Assembly: GCF_009834565.1 (NCBI RefSeq)
Contig: NZ_CP019428.1
Span: 4,216,001 to 4,280,000, forward strand
Source: Pseudomonas sp. R76
GTDB lineage: Bacteria; Pseudomonadota; Gammaproteobacteria; Pseudomonadales; Pseudomonadaceae
DNA length: 64,000 nucleotides
Reading direction: 5' to 3'
Shown here: positions 1 to 9,397 of the stretch, piece after piece
How positions within the stretch are numbered: the first letter of the stretch is position 1
How the letters are laid out: every line of letters starts with the position of its first letter
The notes under the pieces: model-generated
Database searches by the model: none
Seen by the model: only the letters and a program-made list of their open reading frames with translations
Told to the model about the DNA's origin: nothing
Position numbers and translations under genes: made by a program

Positions 1-149
1 CCAGCGCGCTGTTCTTCGACGTCGGCGTGTACGCCATGGTCGTTGGTTCCACGCTGCTGATGCTCACCGCCCTCGGTCACCAATCCGTGCGGGCCCACAA
101 ACCGAGCAACCAGGCCAAAGCCGTTGCCGCTACGGAAGGAGCCGCCTGA
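1..149 (+). CDS. mnhA: Na+/H+ antiporter subunit A (C-terminal end, partial)
   Basis: Only the last 49 codons are present, read from base 3; the gene begins upstream of the window. The peptide has the FDVGVYAMVVGSTLLMLTAL stretch typical of the MnhB-like domain fused to the C-terminus of subunit A in pseudomonads, followed by a polar tail. Subunit A is the largest membrane subunit of the Mrp/Mnh/Sha multisubunit cation/proton antiporter in the inner membrane. Its TGA overlaps the ATG of subunit C by one base, so it is the first gene of the operon that continues to 3267. The assignment rests mainly on this C-terminal motif plus the order C-D-E-F-G downstream. Confidence 0.85.
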   Translation, partial: SALFFDVGVYAMVVGSTLLMLTALGHQSVRAHKPSNQAKAVAATEGAA

Positions 150-493
150 TGGAAGAAGTCATCGCAATTGCCATTGGGGTCCTGGCGGCTTCCGGCGTCT
201 GGTTGATCCTGCGGCCACGGACGTTCCAGGTCGTCATGGGCCTGTGCTTGCTGTCGTACGGGGTCAACCTGTTCATTTTCAGCATGGGCAGCCTGTTTAT
301 CGGCAAGGAGCCGATCATCAAGGACGGCGTGCCGCAAGACCTGCTCAACTACACCGACCCCCTGCCCCAGGCCCTGGTGCTGACCGCCATCGTGATCAGC
401 TTCGCCATGACGGCGTTGTTCCTGGTGGTGCTGCTGGCCTCCCGAGGCTTGACCGGCACTGACCATGTAGACGGCCGGGAGCCCAAGGAATGA
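149..493 (+). CDS. mnhC: Na+/H+ antiporter subunit C (MnhC/MrpC)
   Basis: A 114-residue integral membrane protein with three hydrophobic segments (about residues 3-22, 28-48 and 71-96), resembling NuoK of complex I as MrpC proteins do. The segment with LLSYGVNLFIFSMG matches the NuoK/MrpC region, and the PLPQALVLTAIVISFA run is a family hallmark. It is a structural subunit of the Mrp Na+/H+ (or K+/H+) antiporter used in pH and salt homeostasis. It overlaps subunit A by one base and subunit D by four (ATGA), which indicates translational coupling. Confidence 0.93.
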   Translation: MEEVIAIAIGVLAASGVWLILRPRTFQVVMGLCLLSYGVNLFIFSMGSLFIGKEPIIKDGVPQDLLNYTDPLPQALVLTAIVISFAMTALFLVVLLASRGLTGTDHVDGREPKE

Positions 494-2172
494 CGTGGAT
501 GAATCAACTGATCGTCGCGCCGATCCTGCTGCCGTTGCTGACCGCCGCGCTGATGCTGATGCTCGGCGAAAAACGCCGCCCGCTGAAGGCTAAAATCAAT
601 CTGTTCTCCAGCGCCATCGGCCTGGGCATCGCCATCCTGCTGCTGTACTTGACCCAGCAAGGCGGCCCCGGCTCGATCGGCGTCTACCTGCCGGGCAACT
701 GGCAGGTGCCGTTCGGTATTGTGCTGGTGGTGGACCCGCTGTCGGCGATGATGCTGGTGCTGACCGGGATCATCGGCGTGAGTGCGCTGCTGTTCGCCAT
801 GGCCCGCTGGGACCGCGCAGGCACCAGTTTCCACGCGCTGTTCCAGATCCAGATGATGGGCCTGTACGGCGCCTTCCTCACGGCCGACTTGTTCAACCTG
901 TTTGTGTTCTTCGAAGTGCTGCTGGCGGCGTCCTACGGTTTGATGCTGCATGGCTCGGGCCGCGCGCGGGTGTCGTCGGGGCTGCACTACATCGCGATCA
1001 ACCTGCTGGCCTCGTCGCTGTTCCTGATCGGCGCGGCGATGATCTACGGCGTCACCGGCACGCTGAACTTTGCCGACCTGGCGCTGAAAATCCCGCTGGT
1101 GCCGGAGGCTGATCGTGGCCTGTTGCACGCCGGTGCGGCGATCCTGGCGACCGCCTTCCTGGCCAAAGCCGGCATGTGGCCGCTGAACTTCTGGCTGGCG
1201 CCCGCCTATTCCTCGGCCAGCGCGCCGGTGGCGGCGATGTTTGCGATCATGACCAAGGTTGGCGTGTACACCGTGCTACGCCTGTGGACGCTGCTGTTCT
1301 CCGGCCAGGCCGGTGCCTCGGCGCTGTTCGGCGGCGACTGGCTGGTGTACGGCGGCATGGCGACGATCATTTGCGCGGCACTGGCGATGGTGGCGGCGCA
1401 GCGCCTGGAGCGTATGGCGAGCTTGAGCATTCTGGTGTCCGCCGGGATCCTGCTGTCGGCCGTGGGTTTTGCCCAGCCAAGCCTGACCGCCGGTGCGTTG
1501 TTCTATCTGGTCAGCTCGACGCTGGCATTGAGCGCGCTGTTCCTGCTGGCTGAACTGATCGAACGTTCGCGCTCCGCCAATGATCTTCCCTTGGATGAGG
1601 AAATCGACGCACTGCCCAAGGCCATGGAATCGCTGCATCCGCGCCCTGGTGTGAACCTCGACGACGAACAGAAAGCCGTGGTTGGCCAGGTTATTCCCTG
1701 GACCATGGCCTTCCTGGGCTTGAGTTTTGTCGCCTGTGCGCTGCTGATTATCGGCATGCCGCCGCTGTCCGGCTTTATCGGCAAGCTCAGCCTGTTGAGC
1801 GCATTGGTTAACCCAATGGGCCTGGGCAACGCCGTGGATGAGCCGATCCGCCCGGCCGCCTGGGGCTTGGTGGCGCTGCTGATTCTGTCGGGGCTGGCCT
1901 CGCTGATCGCCTTCGCCCGCCTGGGCATCCAGCGCTTCTGGACCCCGGAAGAGCGCCCCTCGCCGCTGCTGCGCCGCTACGAGTGCGTGCCGATCTTCTT
2001 CCTGCTCGGCCTGAGTATCCTCCTCACGTTCAAGGCCGAGCCGTTGATGCGCTACACCCAGGCCACCGCCGAAAGCCTGAACAACCCGGAACATTATGTG
2101 ATGGCGGTGATGGCGACGCGCCCGATCCCCAGCCCTGAAGCCAAGGCCGCCGCCCTGGAGGTGCAGCCATGA
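490..2172 (+). CDS. mnhD: Na+/H+ antiporter subunit D (MnhD/MrpD)
   Basis: A 560-residue polytopic protein with about 14 membrane segments, homologous to the NuoL/M/N proton-pumping subunits of complex I. The family core is visible: FFEVLLAASYGLMLHG near residue 140 (with the conserved membrane Glu), and AKAGMWPLNFWLAPAYSSA near residue 225 (the conserved Lys and the HSAAPAP-like loop). A hydrophilic insertion around residues 355-395 (LPLDEEIDALPKAME region) precedes the last helices. It probably forms part of the ion path of the Mrp complex. Both ends overlap neighbouring genes by four bases. Confidence 0.95.
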   Translation: MTWMNQLIVAPILLPLLTAALMLMLGEKRRPLKAKINLFSSAIGLGIAILLLYLTQQGGPGSIGVYLPGNWQVPFGIVLVVDPLSAMMLVLTGIIGVSALLFAMARWDRAGTSFHALFQIQMMGLYGAFLTADLFNLFVFFEVLLAASYGLMLHGSGRARVSSGLHYIAINLLASSLFLIGAAMIYGVTGTLNFADLALKIPLVPEADRGLLHAGAAILATAFLAKAGMWPLNFWLAPAYSSASAPVAAMFAIMTKVGVYTVLRLWTLLFSGQAGASALFGGDWLVYGGMATIICAALAMVAAQRLERMASLSILVSAGILLSAVGFAQPSLTAGALFYLVSSTLALSALFLLAELIERSRSANDLPLDEEIDALPKAMESLHPRPGVNLDDEQKAVVGQVIPWTMAFLGLSFVACALLIIGMPPLSGFIGKLSLLSALVNPMGLGNAVDEPIRPAAWGLVALLILSGLASLIAFARLGIQRFWTPEERPSPLLRRYECVPIFFLLGLSILLTFKAEPLMRYTQATAESLNNPEHYVMAVMATRPIPSPEAKAAALEVQP

Positions 2173-2657
2173 AGCGTCTGTTCCCTGCTCCGTGGTTGTC
2201 GCTGGCGTTGTGGCTGTTGTGGCTGGTGTTGAACCTGTCGGTCAGCCCCGGCAACCTGCTGCTGGGCGCGCTGCTGGGGCTGCTCGCCCCGTTGCTGATG
2301 GCGCCGTTGCGCCCGTTGCCTATCCGCATCCGCCGCCCCGGCGTGATCATCCGCCTGTTCTTGCTGGTGGGCCGTGACGTGATCATCTCCAACCTGCACG
2401 TGGCCTGGGGCGTGCTGACCTGCGGTTCGCGGCCACCGCGATCGCGCTTTATCAAAGTCCCGCTGGACCTGCGCGACGCCAACGGCCTGGCCGTGCTGTC
2501 GATGATCACCAGCGTCACCCCCGGCACCGTCTGGTCGGAACTGGCGCTGGACCGCAGTGTTTTGCTGATCCACGTCTTCGACCTGGATGACGAAGCGCAG
2601 TTTATCCAGCACTTCAAACACGCCTATGAACGGCCCCTGATGGAGATCTTCGAATGA
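2169..2657 (+). CDS. mnhE: Na+/H+ antiporter subunit E (MnhE/MrpE)
   Basis: A 162-residue MnhE/MrpE family protein. Two to three hydrophobic segments lie in the first 70 residues, followed by a soluble domain carrying the typical TSVTPGTVWSEL-like motif (here ITSVTPGTVWSELALD, residues about 115-130) and IHVFDLDDE. It is a small accessory subunit of the Mrp antiporter. ATGA overlaps with subunits D and F place it in one tightly coupled operon. Confidence 0.93.
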   Translation: MKRLFPAPWLSLALWLLWLVLNLSVSPGNLLLGALLGLLAPLLMAPLRPLPIRIRRPGVIIRLFLLVGRDVIISNLHVAWGVLTCGSRPPRSRFIKVPLDLRDANGLAVLSMITSVTPGTVWSELALDRSVLLIHVFDLDDEAQFIQHFKHAYERPLMEIFE

Positions 2658-2932
2658 GCGCCCTGCTCTCCAATGCGATCCTGGTCAGCCTGTTCCTGTT
2701 CTCCCTGGCCATGGTGCTGACCCTGCTGCGCCTGTTCAAAGGCCCGTCGGCCCAGGACCGGGTTCTGGCGCTGGACTACCTGTACATCCTGGCGATGTTG
2801 ATGATGCTGGTGCTCGGCATTCGTTACGCGAGTGACACCTACTTTGAAGCAGCGCTGCTGATTGCACTGTTTGGCTTTGTCGGGTCGTTCGCCCTGGCGA
2901 AATTCCTGCTGCGTGGCGAGGTGATTGAATGA
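2654..2932 (+). CDS. mnhF: Na+/H+ antiporter subunit F (MnhF/MrpF)
   Basis: A 92-residue protein with three membrane segments. The family signature GPSAQDRVLALDYL lies after the first helix (residues about 30-43), including the conserved DR pair and a following acidic residue. The final helix is LLIALFGFVGSFALAKFLL. Small subunit of the Mrp complex, implicated in other organisms in bile salt/Na+ efflux. Its start overlaps subunit E by four bases and its stop overlaps subunit G by four. Confidence 0.93.
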   Translation: MSALLSNAILVSLFLFSLAMVLTLLRLFKGPSAQDRVLALDYLYILAMLMMLVLGIRYASDTYFEAALLIALFGFVGSFALAKFLLRGEVIE

Positions 2933-3267
2933 TGCCGTTATGGGTTGAAGTGAGCGTGGCCGTGCTGCTGGTGCTGAGCAGCCTGTTTGCACTGATCGGC
3001 GCGATTGGCTTGTTGCGCATGAAGGACTTCTTCCAGCGCATGCACCCACCGGCGCTGGCTTCGACGTTGGGCGCGTGGTGCGTGGCGTTGGCGTCGATTA
3101 TCTACTTTTCGGTGCTCAAGTCCGCGCCGGTGCTGCACGGGTGGTTGATTCCGATTTTGTTGGCAATCACGGTGCCGGTGACCACGCTGCTGCTGGCGCG
3201 CACCGCACTGTTCCGCAAGCGCATGGCCGGGGACGATGTGCCGGCTGAGGTCAGTAGCCGCCGCTGA
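2929..3267 (+). CDS. mnhG: Na+/H+ antiporter subunit G (MnhG/MrpG)
   Basis: A 112-residue protein of the PhaG/MnhG family with three helices (about 5-25, 40-62 and 67-90). The diagnostic sequence GAIGLLRMKDFFQRMHPP lies between helices 1 and 2. It is the last gene of the Mrp operon; no other gene follows on this strand before a REPIN and the opposite-strand HIT gene. Its predicted basic C-terminal tail is cytoplasmic. Confidence 0.93.
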   Translation: MMPLWVEVSVAVLLVLSSLFALIGAIGLLRMKDFFQRMHPPALASTLGAWCVALASIIYFSVLKSAPVLHGWLIPILLAITVPVTTLLLARTALFRKRMAGDDVPAEVSSRR

Positions 3268-3291
3268 TTTTTAAGGCGAACACAGTAAAAC

Positions 3292-3383
3292 ATGTGGGAG
3301 CGGGCTTGCTCGCGAATGCGGTCGATCAGTCGATATATCCAGTGACTGACACTCTGCTTTCGCGAGCAAGCCCGCTCCCACAT
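3292..3383. repeat. REPIN (inverted pair of REP sequences)
   Basis: Two 25-bp arms (3292-3316 and 3359-3383) are inverted copies of ATGTGGGAGCGGGCTTGCTC plus CGCGAA, separated by a 42-bp spacer. This is the classic Pseudomonas REPIN layout. It sits between the convergent mnhG and HIT genes. Related copies occur at 22297, 23835, 28243 and 58792. Confidence 0.93.
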
Positions 3384-3394
3384 TGGGTTTTGTA

Positions 3395-3853
3395 TCAGGC
3401 AAAAGAGCGGATGTGTGCCGCCAACTGCGCCAATTCCCCATCATCCGCCCGCACACAGTCGTGGGACGAGATGTAGCCCTCATACGCCTCAAAGAACTTA
3501 TCCACTTTGGAGCTGATAGGCTTGAACGCACTGTCCTGCCCCGTGCCATGCATGGGAAACAGCTTCGCGTGCAGGTGATCCACGCCGTACCCTTCCAGCA
3601 TCATCCCCGTGCGCGCCACATCCGCAAACGCCCGGTCGATCAGCAACGCGGTTTTCTTGGTGGCGACAACAAGGTCAGCCAGCACCTTATCCGACTGCGC
3701 AAATGCATAGCTGCCGTAATGCTGCTTGGGGATCACCACACTGAAACCCGGCGTGTTGGGGAAGATCGACAGGAACGCCATATGGTGTTCGTCCTCCCAC
3801 AGAATGTGGGCTGGAGAGGTCTTTCGGACAATGCTGCAAAAAATACAATCCAT
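3395..3853 (-). CDS. HIT family protein with variant triad
   Basis: A 152-residue protein starting MDCIFCSIV, with the CxxC and the ILWEDEHHMAFLSIFPNTPGF region typical of histidine-triad (HIT) nucleotide hydrolases or transferases. The active-site segment reads GVDHLHAKLFP, so the HxHxHxx triad has its third His replaced by Lys. The middle His, normally the nucleophile, is kept. The preceding motif PGFSVVIPKQHYGSYAF is normal. Length matches the family. It likely acts on nucleotide conjugates in the cytoplasm, but the substrate is unknown. The gene stands alone and diverges from the DHFR-like gene. Confidence 0.85.
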   Translation of the reverse strand: MDCIFCSIVRKTSPAHILWEDEHHMAFLSIFPNTPGFSVVIPKQHYGSYAFAQSDKVLADLVVATKKTALLIDRAFADVARTGMMLEGYGVDHLHAKLFPMHGTGQDSAFKPISSKVDKFFEAYEGYISSHDCVRADDGELAQLAAHIRSFA

Positions 3854-4033
3854 TCAAATCACCGCCAGTTTCATCATGAGTTTGGTCGTGATGGACATCT
3901 AAAGCCATGGATTGGGCGAGCGTCAAAACAAAACAGAATTTTCTGAAAGCTCTTACGAAATTGAGATCAGAAAACGCCACGCTTATAGTGAATTGAATAG
4001 AGCCACTGCATTTTTCAAGGAGTGTTACCCCTC

Positions 4034-4576
4034 ATGGACATCAAATGTTCTGTCTTTATCGCCGCAAGCGTCGACGGCTTCATAGCGCGGCCAGACGGTG
4101 ACATCGAGTGGCTGCACCGGCCGGAGTACGAAGCTGCGCAGTTGAGCGGTGTGACCTACGAAGGCTTTATGGCCACGGTCGATGCGCTGGTGATGGGCCG
4201 CAAAACCCTGGAAAAAGTCTTGTCCTTTCCGGAATGGCCCTATGAGGGTATGCCTGTTATCGCCCTCTCGCGCCATTCGGTGGAGCTGCCTGCCCATGTG
4301 CAGGGCAAGGTTGAGGTGATGTCGGCGGATGCAGTCACCCTCGTGAAACAGTTAGCCGAGCGCGGTATGAAACACCTGTATATCGATGGTGGCCAAACGA
4401 TTCAGGCGTTTCTTGAAGCAGGCCTTATCGATGAGTTGATCATCACCCGTATTCCTCTGCTGTTGGGACAAGGGATTCCTTTGTTCAGCCAGGTTGGCCA
4501 TGAGCGTGAACTGCGCCATGTCGGCACGTACGCGTCGCAGAATGGGTTTGTTCAGAGTCGATATCAGGTGGCTTAA
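4034..4576 (+). CDS. dihydrofolate reductase family protein (RibD C-terminal type)
   Basis: A 180-residue protein of the RibD C-terminal/DHFR-like fold. The N-terminal CSVFIAASVDGFIARPDGDIEWL and the central VDALVMGRKTLEKVLSF (GR.T. NADPH-binding region) are diagnostic, as is KHLYIDGGQTIQAFLEAGLIDEL. Such proteins are NAD(P)H-dependent reductases of unknown substrate; chromosomal DHFR (FolA) is a different subfamily. I chose ATG 4034 because an AAGGAG ribosome site ends at 4022; a GTG at 4022 overlaps that site. The next gene (4603) follows after 26 bases, so the two may form an operon. Confidence 0.85.
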   Translation: MDIKCSVFIAASVDGFIARPDGDIEWLHRPEYEAAQLSGVTYEGFMATVDALVMGRKTLEKVLSFPEWPYEGMPVIALSRHSVELPAHVQGKVEVMSADAVTLVKQLAERGMKHLYIDGGQTIQAFLEAGLIDELIITRIPLLLGQGIPLFSQVGHERELRHVGTYASQNGFVQSRYQVA

Positions 4577-4602
4577 TCTTCTCGGACAGGCTGGAGGTCA
4601 GG

Positions 4603-5283
4603 ATGGATACAAACATCATTGTTATCGGCGGAGAGTCCGACGCTGAGATGACACGCATGACGCTTATCGACAAACACATCGTCGCGTCATCAGGCAAAGC
4701 ACGTCCGAATGTTCTTTATATCTCCACTGCCAATGGCGATGACCGAACTAAAATTTCCAACTTCATCACCAAGTATCAAAGCGCAGGCTGCACCGTCACC
4801 ACGCTGACGTTTTTTATTGCGCCCTTCCCCGGCACTGACCGGGTTTCATCGCTGATTGAACAGGCCGACATCATTTATGTGGCAGGCGGAAATACGCGAG
4901 CCATGCTGGCTACGTGGCGCGAGTTTGGTGTGACCGGGCTTCTGAAAGCGGCAGGGAAAAACGGCAAAGTGCTCTGTGGTGTCAGTGCCGGGGCCATTTG
5001 CTGGTTTGATTATGGGCACTCTGATTCAGGGGGAGCGTTTGCCCTGGTCGCAGGCCTCGGCTTGCTTTCCGGCGCCCTGTGTCCGCATTTCCGCTCAGAG
5101 GCAGGAAGGGAAGCATCGTTTGTCGAGCTGGTGCGTCTTCAGGGTATACAACCCGCCTACGCGGTAGATGATGGCGTTGCTCTGCATTTCAAAAATGACC
5201 AATACCACAGGCTGATCCGCAGCGAAGCGCAGAATTACGCTTATGAGGTCAGTGCCTCACCGCCGTATCTGATGCAAATGTGA
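4603..5283 (+). CDS. Type 1 glutamine amidotransferase-like / S51 peptidase E-like protein
   Basis: A 226-residue protein resembling peptidase E (S51). It starts IIVIGGESDAEM, has a Rossmann-like N-terminal half, the YVAGGNTRAMLATW loop, and the nucleophile elbow GVSAGAICWF with the expected Ser at about residue 128. A His-rich CPHFRSEAGRE segment and a late VDDGVALHF strand complete the family pattern. Peptidase E cleaves Asp-X dipeptides, but many members have no proven substrate, so the exact activity is unsure. A strong GGAGG site lies before the ATG. The gene ends before a palindromic repeat and a terminator. Confidence 0.82.
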   Translation: MDTNIIVIGGESDAEMTRMTLIDKHIVASSGKARPNVLYISTANGDDRTKISNFITKYQSAGCTVTTLTFFIAPFPGTDRVSSLIEQADIIYVAGGNTRAMLATWREFGVTGLLKAAGKNGKVLCGVSAGAICWFDYGHSDSGGAFALVAGLGLLSGALCPHFRSEAGREASFVELVRLQGIQPAYAVDDGVALHFKNDQYHRLIRSEAQNYAYEVSASPPYLMQM

Positions 5284-5357
5284 ATGCTGAACTCGGTCCC
5301 ACCTTTGAATGGGGGACACCACCAGACCGGCATCGTGCTTGCACCCGCTAGCGTCCT

Positions 5358-5491
5358 GATCGTTCCCACGCTCTGCGTGGGAATGCATCCCGTGACGCTC
5401 CGCGTCACCATGCTCAGGGCTTGAGGCGTTCGCCAAAAGCGGGACGCGGAGCGTCCAGAGTGGCATTCCCACGCAGAGCGTGGGAACGATC
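5358..5491. repeat. complex palindromic repeat, GATCGTTCCCACGC class (copy 1)
   Basis: The outer arms GATCGTTCCCACGCTCTGCG (5358-) and its inverse ending GGGAACGATC at 5491 bracket inner palindromes GTGACGCTCCGCGTCAC (about 5392) and GGACGCGGAGCGTCC (about 5441). Each outer arm is itself a hairpin. A second copy with the same plan is at 10148-10261. Confidence 0.9.
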
Positions 5492-5518
5492 GCCCCGAAC
5501 CAGTCGGGGCGTTTTTTT
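5491..5518 (+). terminator. rho-independent terminator after peptidase gene
   Basis: The stem CGCCCCGA / TCGGGGCG around loop ACCAG (5491-5511) is followed by seven T residues (5512-5518). It directly abuts the palindromic repeat, and would stop plus-strand transcription before the convergent cysS gene. Confidence 0.8.
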
Positions 5519-5534
5519 ATTCAGCGTTTACCGA

Positions 5535-6923
5535 TCAAGCCTGATCAGCCAACCGCCACGTCGTCCCACCCTTGCCGTCTTCCAACACCACACCCATCGC
5601 GGTCAGTTGGTCACGGATACGGTCGGACTCCGCCCAGTCTTTGTTAGCCCGAGCCGCCAGACGCGCCTGAATCAGCGCATCCACTTCAGCCGCATCCACG
5701 CGCCCTTCGGCGCCGGCTTGCAGGAAGTCATCGGCTTGCATCTGCAGCACACCGAGAACGCTGGCCAGCTCTTTCAAGCGCGCCGCAAGCCCGGCCGCTG
5801 CGTCGAGATCAGTCTCGCGCAGGCGGTTGATCTCACGCACCATTTCGAACAGCACCGCGCAGGCTTCCGGCGTGCCGAAGTCGTCGTTCATCACTTCGGT
5901 AAAGCGTGCAACGAATGCTTCACCGCCGGCAGGCGCCACGGCCGGCAGGCCTTTCAACGCGTGGTAGAAACGCTCCAGGGCGCCCTTGGCGTCCTTGAGG
6001 TTGTCTTCCGAGTAGTTGATGGCGCTGCGGTAGTGGCTCGATACCAGCAGGTAACGCACCACTTCCGGATGGTACTTTTCCAGCACGTCGCGGATGGTGA
6101 AGAAGTTGTTCAAGGACTTGGACATCTTCTCGCCATTGATGCGGATCATGCCGCAGTGCATCCAGGCATTGGCGTAGGTCTTGCCGGTGGCGGCTTCGCT
6201 CTGGGCGATTTCGTTCTCGTGGTGCGGGAACTCGAGGTCGCTGCCGCCGCCATGAATGTCGAAGGTGTCACCCAGGCAGCAGGTGGACATCACCGAGCAT
6301 TCGATATGCCAGCCCGGACGGCCCGCGCCCCACGGCGACTCCCAGCTCGGCTCGCCGGGCTTGGTGCCTTTCCACAGCACGAAGTCGAGCGGGTCTTGCT
6401 TGGCTTCGTCGACTTCGATGCGCGCGCCGATGCGCAGGTCTTCGATTTTCTTGCGCGACAGCTTGCCGTAGCCCATGAACTTGGCGACGCGGTAGTACAC
6501 GTCGCCATTGCCGGGGGCGTAGGCGTAACCCTTGTCGATCAGGGTCTGGATCATCGCGTGCATGCCAGGGATGTGATCCGTGGCACGCGGCTCCATGTCC
6601 GGCTTGAGGATGTTGAGGCGGGCCTCGTCCTCGTGCATGGCGGCAATCATGCGCTCGGTCAGCGCGTCGAACGACTCGCCGTTTTCATTGGCGCGGTTGA
6701 TGATCTTGTCGTCGATGTCGGTGATGTTGCGCACATAGGTCAAGTCATAGCCGCTGAAGCGCAACCAGCGGGTCACCAGGTCGAAGGCAACCATGCTGCG
6801 GCCGTGGCCGATGTGGCAGTAGTCGTACACGGTCATGCCGCACACATACATGCGCACCTTGTTGCCATCCAGCGGCTTGAAGACTTCTTTGGTCTTGCTG
6901 AGTGTGTTGTAGATCGTTAGCAC
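5535..6923 (-). CDS. cysS: cysteinyl-tRNA synthetase
   Basis: A 462-residue class I aminoacyl-tRNA synthetase that charges tRNA-Cys in the cytoplasm. The CHIGHGRS motif is at residues 36-43 and [11 protein letters not shown] at about 264-275. Zinc ligands fit Cys28 (YVCGMT), Cys209 (HIECS), His234 and Glu238 (FPHHENE). Length equals that of typical bacterial CysRS. It lies 18 bases downstream of glnS on the same strand, so the two synthetase genes are probably co-transcribed, as is usual in Pseudomonas. Confidence 0.97.
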   Translation of the reverse strand: MLTIYNTLSKTKEVFKPLDGNKVRMYVCGMTVYDYCHIGHGRSMVAFDLVTRWLRFSGYDLTYVRNITDIDDKIINRANENGESFDALTERMIAAMHEDEARLNILKPDMEPRATDHIPGMHAMIQTLIDKGYAYAPGNGDVYYRVAKFMGYGKLSRKKIEDLRIGARIEVDEAKQDPLDFVLWKGTKPGEPSWESPWGAGRPGWHIECSVMSTCCLGDTFDIHGGGSDLEFPHHENEIAQSEAATGKTYANAWMHCGMIRINGEKMSKSLNNFFTIRDVLEKYHPEVVRYLLVSSHYRSAINYSEDNLKDAKGALERFYHALKGLPAVAPAGGEAFVARFTEVMNDDFGTPEACAVLFEMVREINRLRETDLDAAAGLAARLKELASVLGVLQMQADDFLQAGAEGRVDAAEVDALIQARLAARANKDWAESDRIRDQLTAMGVVLEDGKGGTTWRLADQA

Positions 6924-6941
6924 AACGGCTTCCTTAGAGAA

Positions 6942-8642
6942 TCACTGGCCCCACGAATCACGCAAGGTCACGGTACGGTTGAATACCGGATGACCAGGTT
7001 TCGAGTCCTTGATATCCGCGCAGAAGTAACCTTCGCGCTCGAACTGGAAACGGTCTTCCGGCTGTGCGTCGCCAAGCGATGGCTCGGCACGACAACCGGT
7101 GAGAACTTGCAGCGAGTCAGGGTTGATGTTGTCCAGGAAGCTGGCGCTGTCTTCAGCCTTCTCAGGGTTCGGCGAACGGAACAGACGATCGTACAGGCGC
7201 ACTTCGCACTCGATGCTGGCAGCGGCCGGTACCCAGTGAATCACGCCCTTGACCTTACGGCCTTCAGGGTTCTTGCCCAGGGTTTCCGGGTCGTAGGAGC
7301 AACGCAGTTCGACGATGTTGCCATCGGCGTCCTTGATCGCTTCGTCGGCACGGATCACGTAGCTGCCGCGCAGGCGCACTTCGCCGTTCGGCTCCAGGCG
7401 CTTGTAGCCCTTCGGCGGCTCTTCCATGAAGTCATCACGGTCGATGTAGATTTCCCGCGCGAACGGCAGCTTGCGCACGCCCAGCTCTTCTTTCTGCGGG
7501 TGACGCGGCAGTTCGAGGTTGTCGACCTTGTCTTCCGGGTAGTTGGTGATCACGACTTTCAACGGGCGCAGCACGCACATGGCGCGCGGGGCGTTGGCGT
7601 CGAGGTCCTGGCGGATGCTGAACTCGAGCATGCCGTAGTCGACCACGCCGTCGGAACGGTTGGTGCCGACCATCTCGCAGAAGTTACGGATCGACGCCGG
7701 GGTGTAGCCGCGACGGCGGAAGCCCGACAGCGTCGACATGCGCGGGTCATCCCAGCCGTGCACATGTTTCTCGTCAACAAGCTGCTTGAGCTTGCGCTTG
7801 CTGGTGATGGTGTAGTTCAGGTTCAGGCGGCTGAACTCGTACTGACGCGGGTGCGCCGGCACTGGCAGGCTGTCGAGGAACCATTCGTACAGCGGGCGAT
7901 GGCTTTCGAACTCCAGGGTGCAGATGGAGTGCGTGATGCCTTCGATGGCGTCCGACTGACCGTGGGTGAAGTCGTAGTTGGGGTAGATGCACCACTTGTC
8001 ACCGGTCTGGTGGTGGTGGGCATGGCGGATGCGGTACATGATCGGGTCGCGCAGGTTCATGTTCGGCGAGGCCATGTCGATCTTGGCGCGCAGTACGCGG
8101 GCGCCGTCCGGGAACTCACCGGCGCGCATGCGGTTGAACCAGTCCAGGTTCTCTTCGACCGAACGGTCGCGGAACGGGCTGTTCTTGCCCGGCTCGGTCA
8201 GGCTGCCACGGTATTCCTTGGCTTGCTCCGGGGTCAGGTCGTCGACGTAGGCCTTGCCGGCCTTGATCAACTCGACGGCCCAGTCGAACAGCTGGTCGAA
8301 ATACTTGGACGCATAGCGCACTTCACCGGACCACTCGAAGCCCAGCCACTTGATGTCGCTTTCGATGGCGTCGATGTATTCCTGGTCTTCCTTGGCCGGG
8401 TTGGTGTCGTCGAAACGCAGGTGCGTGACGCCACCGAACTCCTGGGCCAGGCCGAAGTTCACACAGATCGACTTGGCGTGACCGATGTGCAGGTAGCCGT
8501 TGGGCTCTGGCGGGAAGCGGGTGACGATCTGCGTGTGCTTGCCCGAATCCAGGTCCGCCTGGATGATCGGGCGCAGGAAATTGACCGGGACGGCAGGTCC
8601 GGCCTTGGAATTCGAGGTAGGGTCGACAGTGGGCTTGCTCAT
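6942..8642 (-). CDS. glnS: glutaminyl-tRNA synthetase
   Basis: A 566-residue class I synthetase. [18 protein letters not shown] at residues 42-59 carries the HIGH motif, and [11 protein letters not shown] near residue 290 is the KMSKS-equivalent loop. The FDDTNPAKE segment and the C-terminal anticodon-binding beta-barrels ([25 protein letters not shown]) are typical of bacterial GlnRS of gamma-proteobacteria. It attaches glutamine to tRNA-Gln. The gene is divergent from ppiB and heads the glnS-cysS unit. Confidence 0.97.
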   Translation of the reverse strand: MSKPTVDPTSNSKAGPAVPVNFLRPIIQADLDSGKHTQIVTRFPPEPNGYLHIGHAKSICVNFGLAQEFGGVTHLRFDDTNPAKEDQEYIDAIESDIKWLGFEWSGEVRYASKYFDQLFDWAVELIKAGKAYVDDLTPEQAKEYRGSLTEPGKNSPFRDRSVEENLDWFNRMRAGEFPDGARVLRAKIDMASPNMNLRDPIMYRIRHAHHHQTGDKWCIYPNYDFTHGQSDAIEGITHSICTLEFESHRPLYEWFLDSLPVPAHPRQYEFSRLNLNYTITSKRKLKQLVDEKHVHGWDDPRMSTLSGFRRRGYTPASIRNFCEMVGTNRSDGVVDYGMLEFSIRQDLDANAPRAMCVLRPLKVVITNYPEDKVDNLELPRHPQKEELGVRKLPFAREIYIDRDDFMEEPPKGYKRLEPNGEVRLRGSYVIRADEAIKDADGNIVELRCSYDPETLGKNPEGRKVKGVIHWVPAAASIECEVRLYDRLFRSPNPEKAEDSASFLDNINPDSLQVLTGCRAEPSLGDAQPEDRFQFEREGYFCADIKDSKPGHPVFNRTVTLRDSWGQ

Positions 8643-8893
8643 AGGATCCTTGAACAGACGAAGTGCTTGGCCGGAAGTGGGGCCGATAAAACAAAGGGCT
8701 TATGATAGCCGAAGCTGTCAAGACACTGACAGAGCGCGGCCCAAAACTGCTGGATTAATTGCCCAGGCGGTAAAAAACCACCTCGAAATTCCCGCAGGTC
8801 ACGCTAAACTGCGCGCCTTGGCTGCTGTTTGGCCAAACCGGTAGCGGCGCCCGGGCGTCCAAACCCACGAATTCCCTGAAAAGAGTAGTGAAC

Positions 8894-9397
8894 ATGACTC
8901 AAGTCAAACTGACCACCAACCACGGTGACATCGTCATCGAGCTGAACGCCGAGAAAGCGCCGATCACCGTCGCCAACTTCATCGAATACGTGAAGGCTGG
9001 CCACTACGATGGCACCGTTTTCCACCGTGTAATCGGTAACTTCATGGTCCAGGGCGGCGGTTTCGAGCCTGGCATGAAAGAAAAGAAAGACAAGCGTCCA
9101 AGCATCCAGAACGAAGCGGACAACGGCCTTTCCAACGACAAATACACCGTCGCCATGGCCCGTACCATGGAGCCGCATTCGGCCTCCGCACAGTTCTTCA
9201 TCAACGTGGCCGACAACGCCTTCCTGAACCACAGCGGCAAGAACGTTCAGGGTTGGGGTTACGCGGTATTCGGTAAAGTCACCGAAGGCCAGGACGTCGT
9301 TGACAAGATCAAAGGCGTGCAGACCACCGGTAAAGCCGGTCACCAGGACGTACCGGTAGAAGACGTTATCGTCGAAAAAGCCGAGATCGTTGGGTGA
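8894..9397 (+). CDS. ppiB: peptidyl-prolyl cis-trans isomerase B (cyclophilin)
   Basis: A 167-residue cytoplasmic cyclophilin-type prolyl isomerase without signal peptide. The catalytic core shows [15 protein letters not shown] (catalytic Arg and the FMVQGG signature), [20 protein letters not shown] and [19 protein letters not shown] 8894 gives [16 protein letters not shown], which aligns with E. coli PpiB; an in-frame GTG lies two codons upstream. Its stop overlaps the GTG start of lpxH by four bases, a coupling seen across pseudomonads. Confidence 0.96.
   Translation: MTQVKLTTNHGDIVIELNAEKAPITVANFIEYVKAGHYDGTVFHRVIGNFMVQGGGFEPGMKEKKDKRPSIQNEADNGLSNDKYTVAMARTMEPHSASAQFFINVADNAFLNHSGKNVQGWGYAVFGKVTEGQDVVDKIKGVQTTGKAGHQDVPVEDVIVEKAEIVG

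Noticed and set aside
5421..6920. 499-residue plus-strand ORF opposite cysS
   Set aside because: It is the antisense shadow of cysS, rich in His/Val/Ala, begins in a palindromic repeat, and has no domain; cysS is unambiguous.
6990..8705. 571-residue plus-strand ORF opposite glnS
   Set aside because: Antisense of a conserved synthetase with typical shadow composition; no motif recognised.
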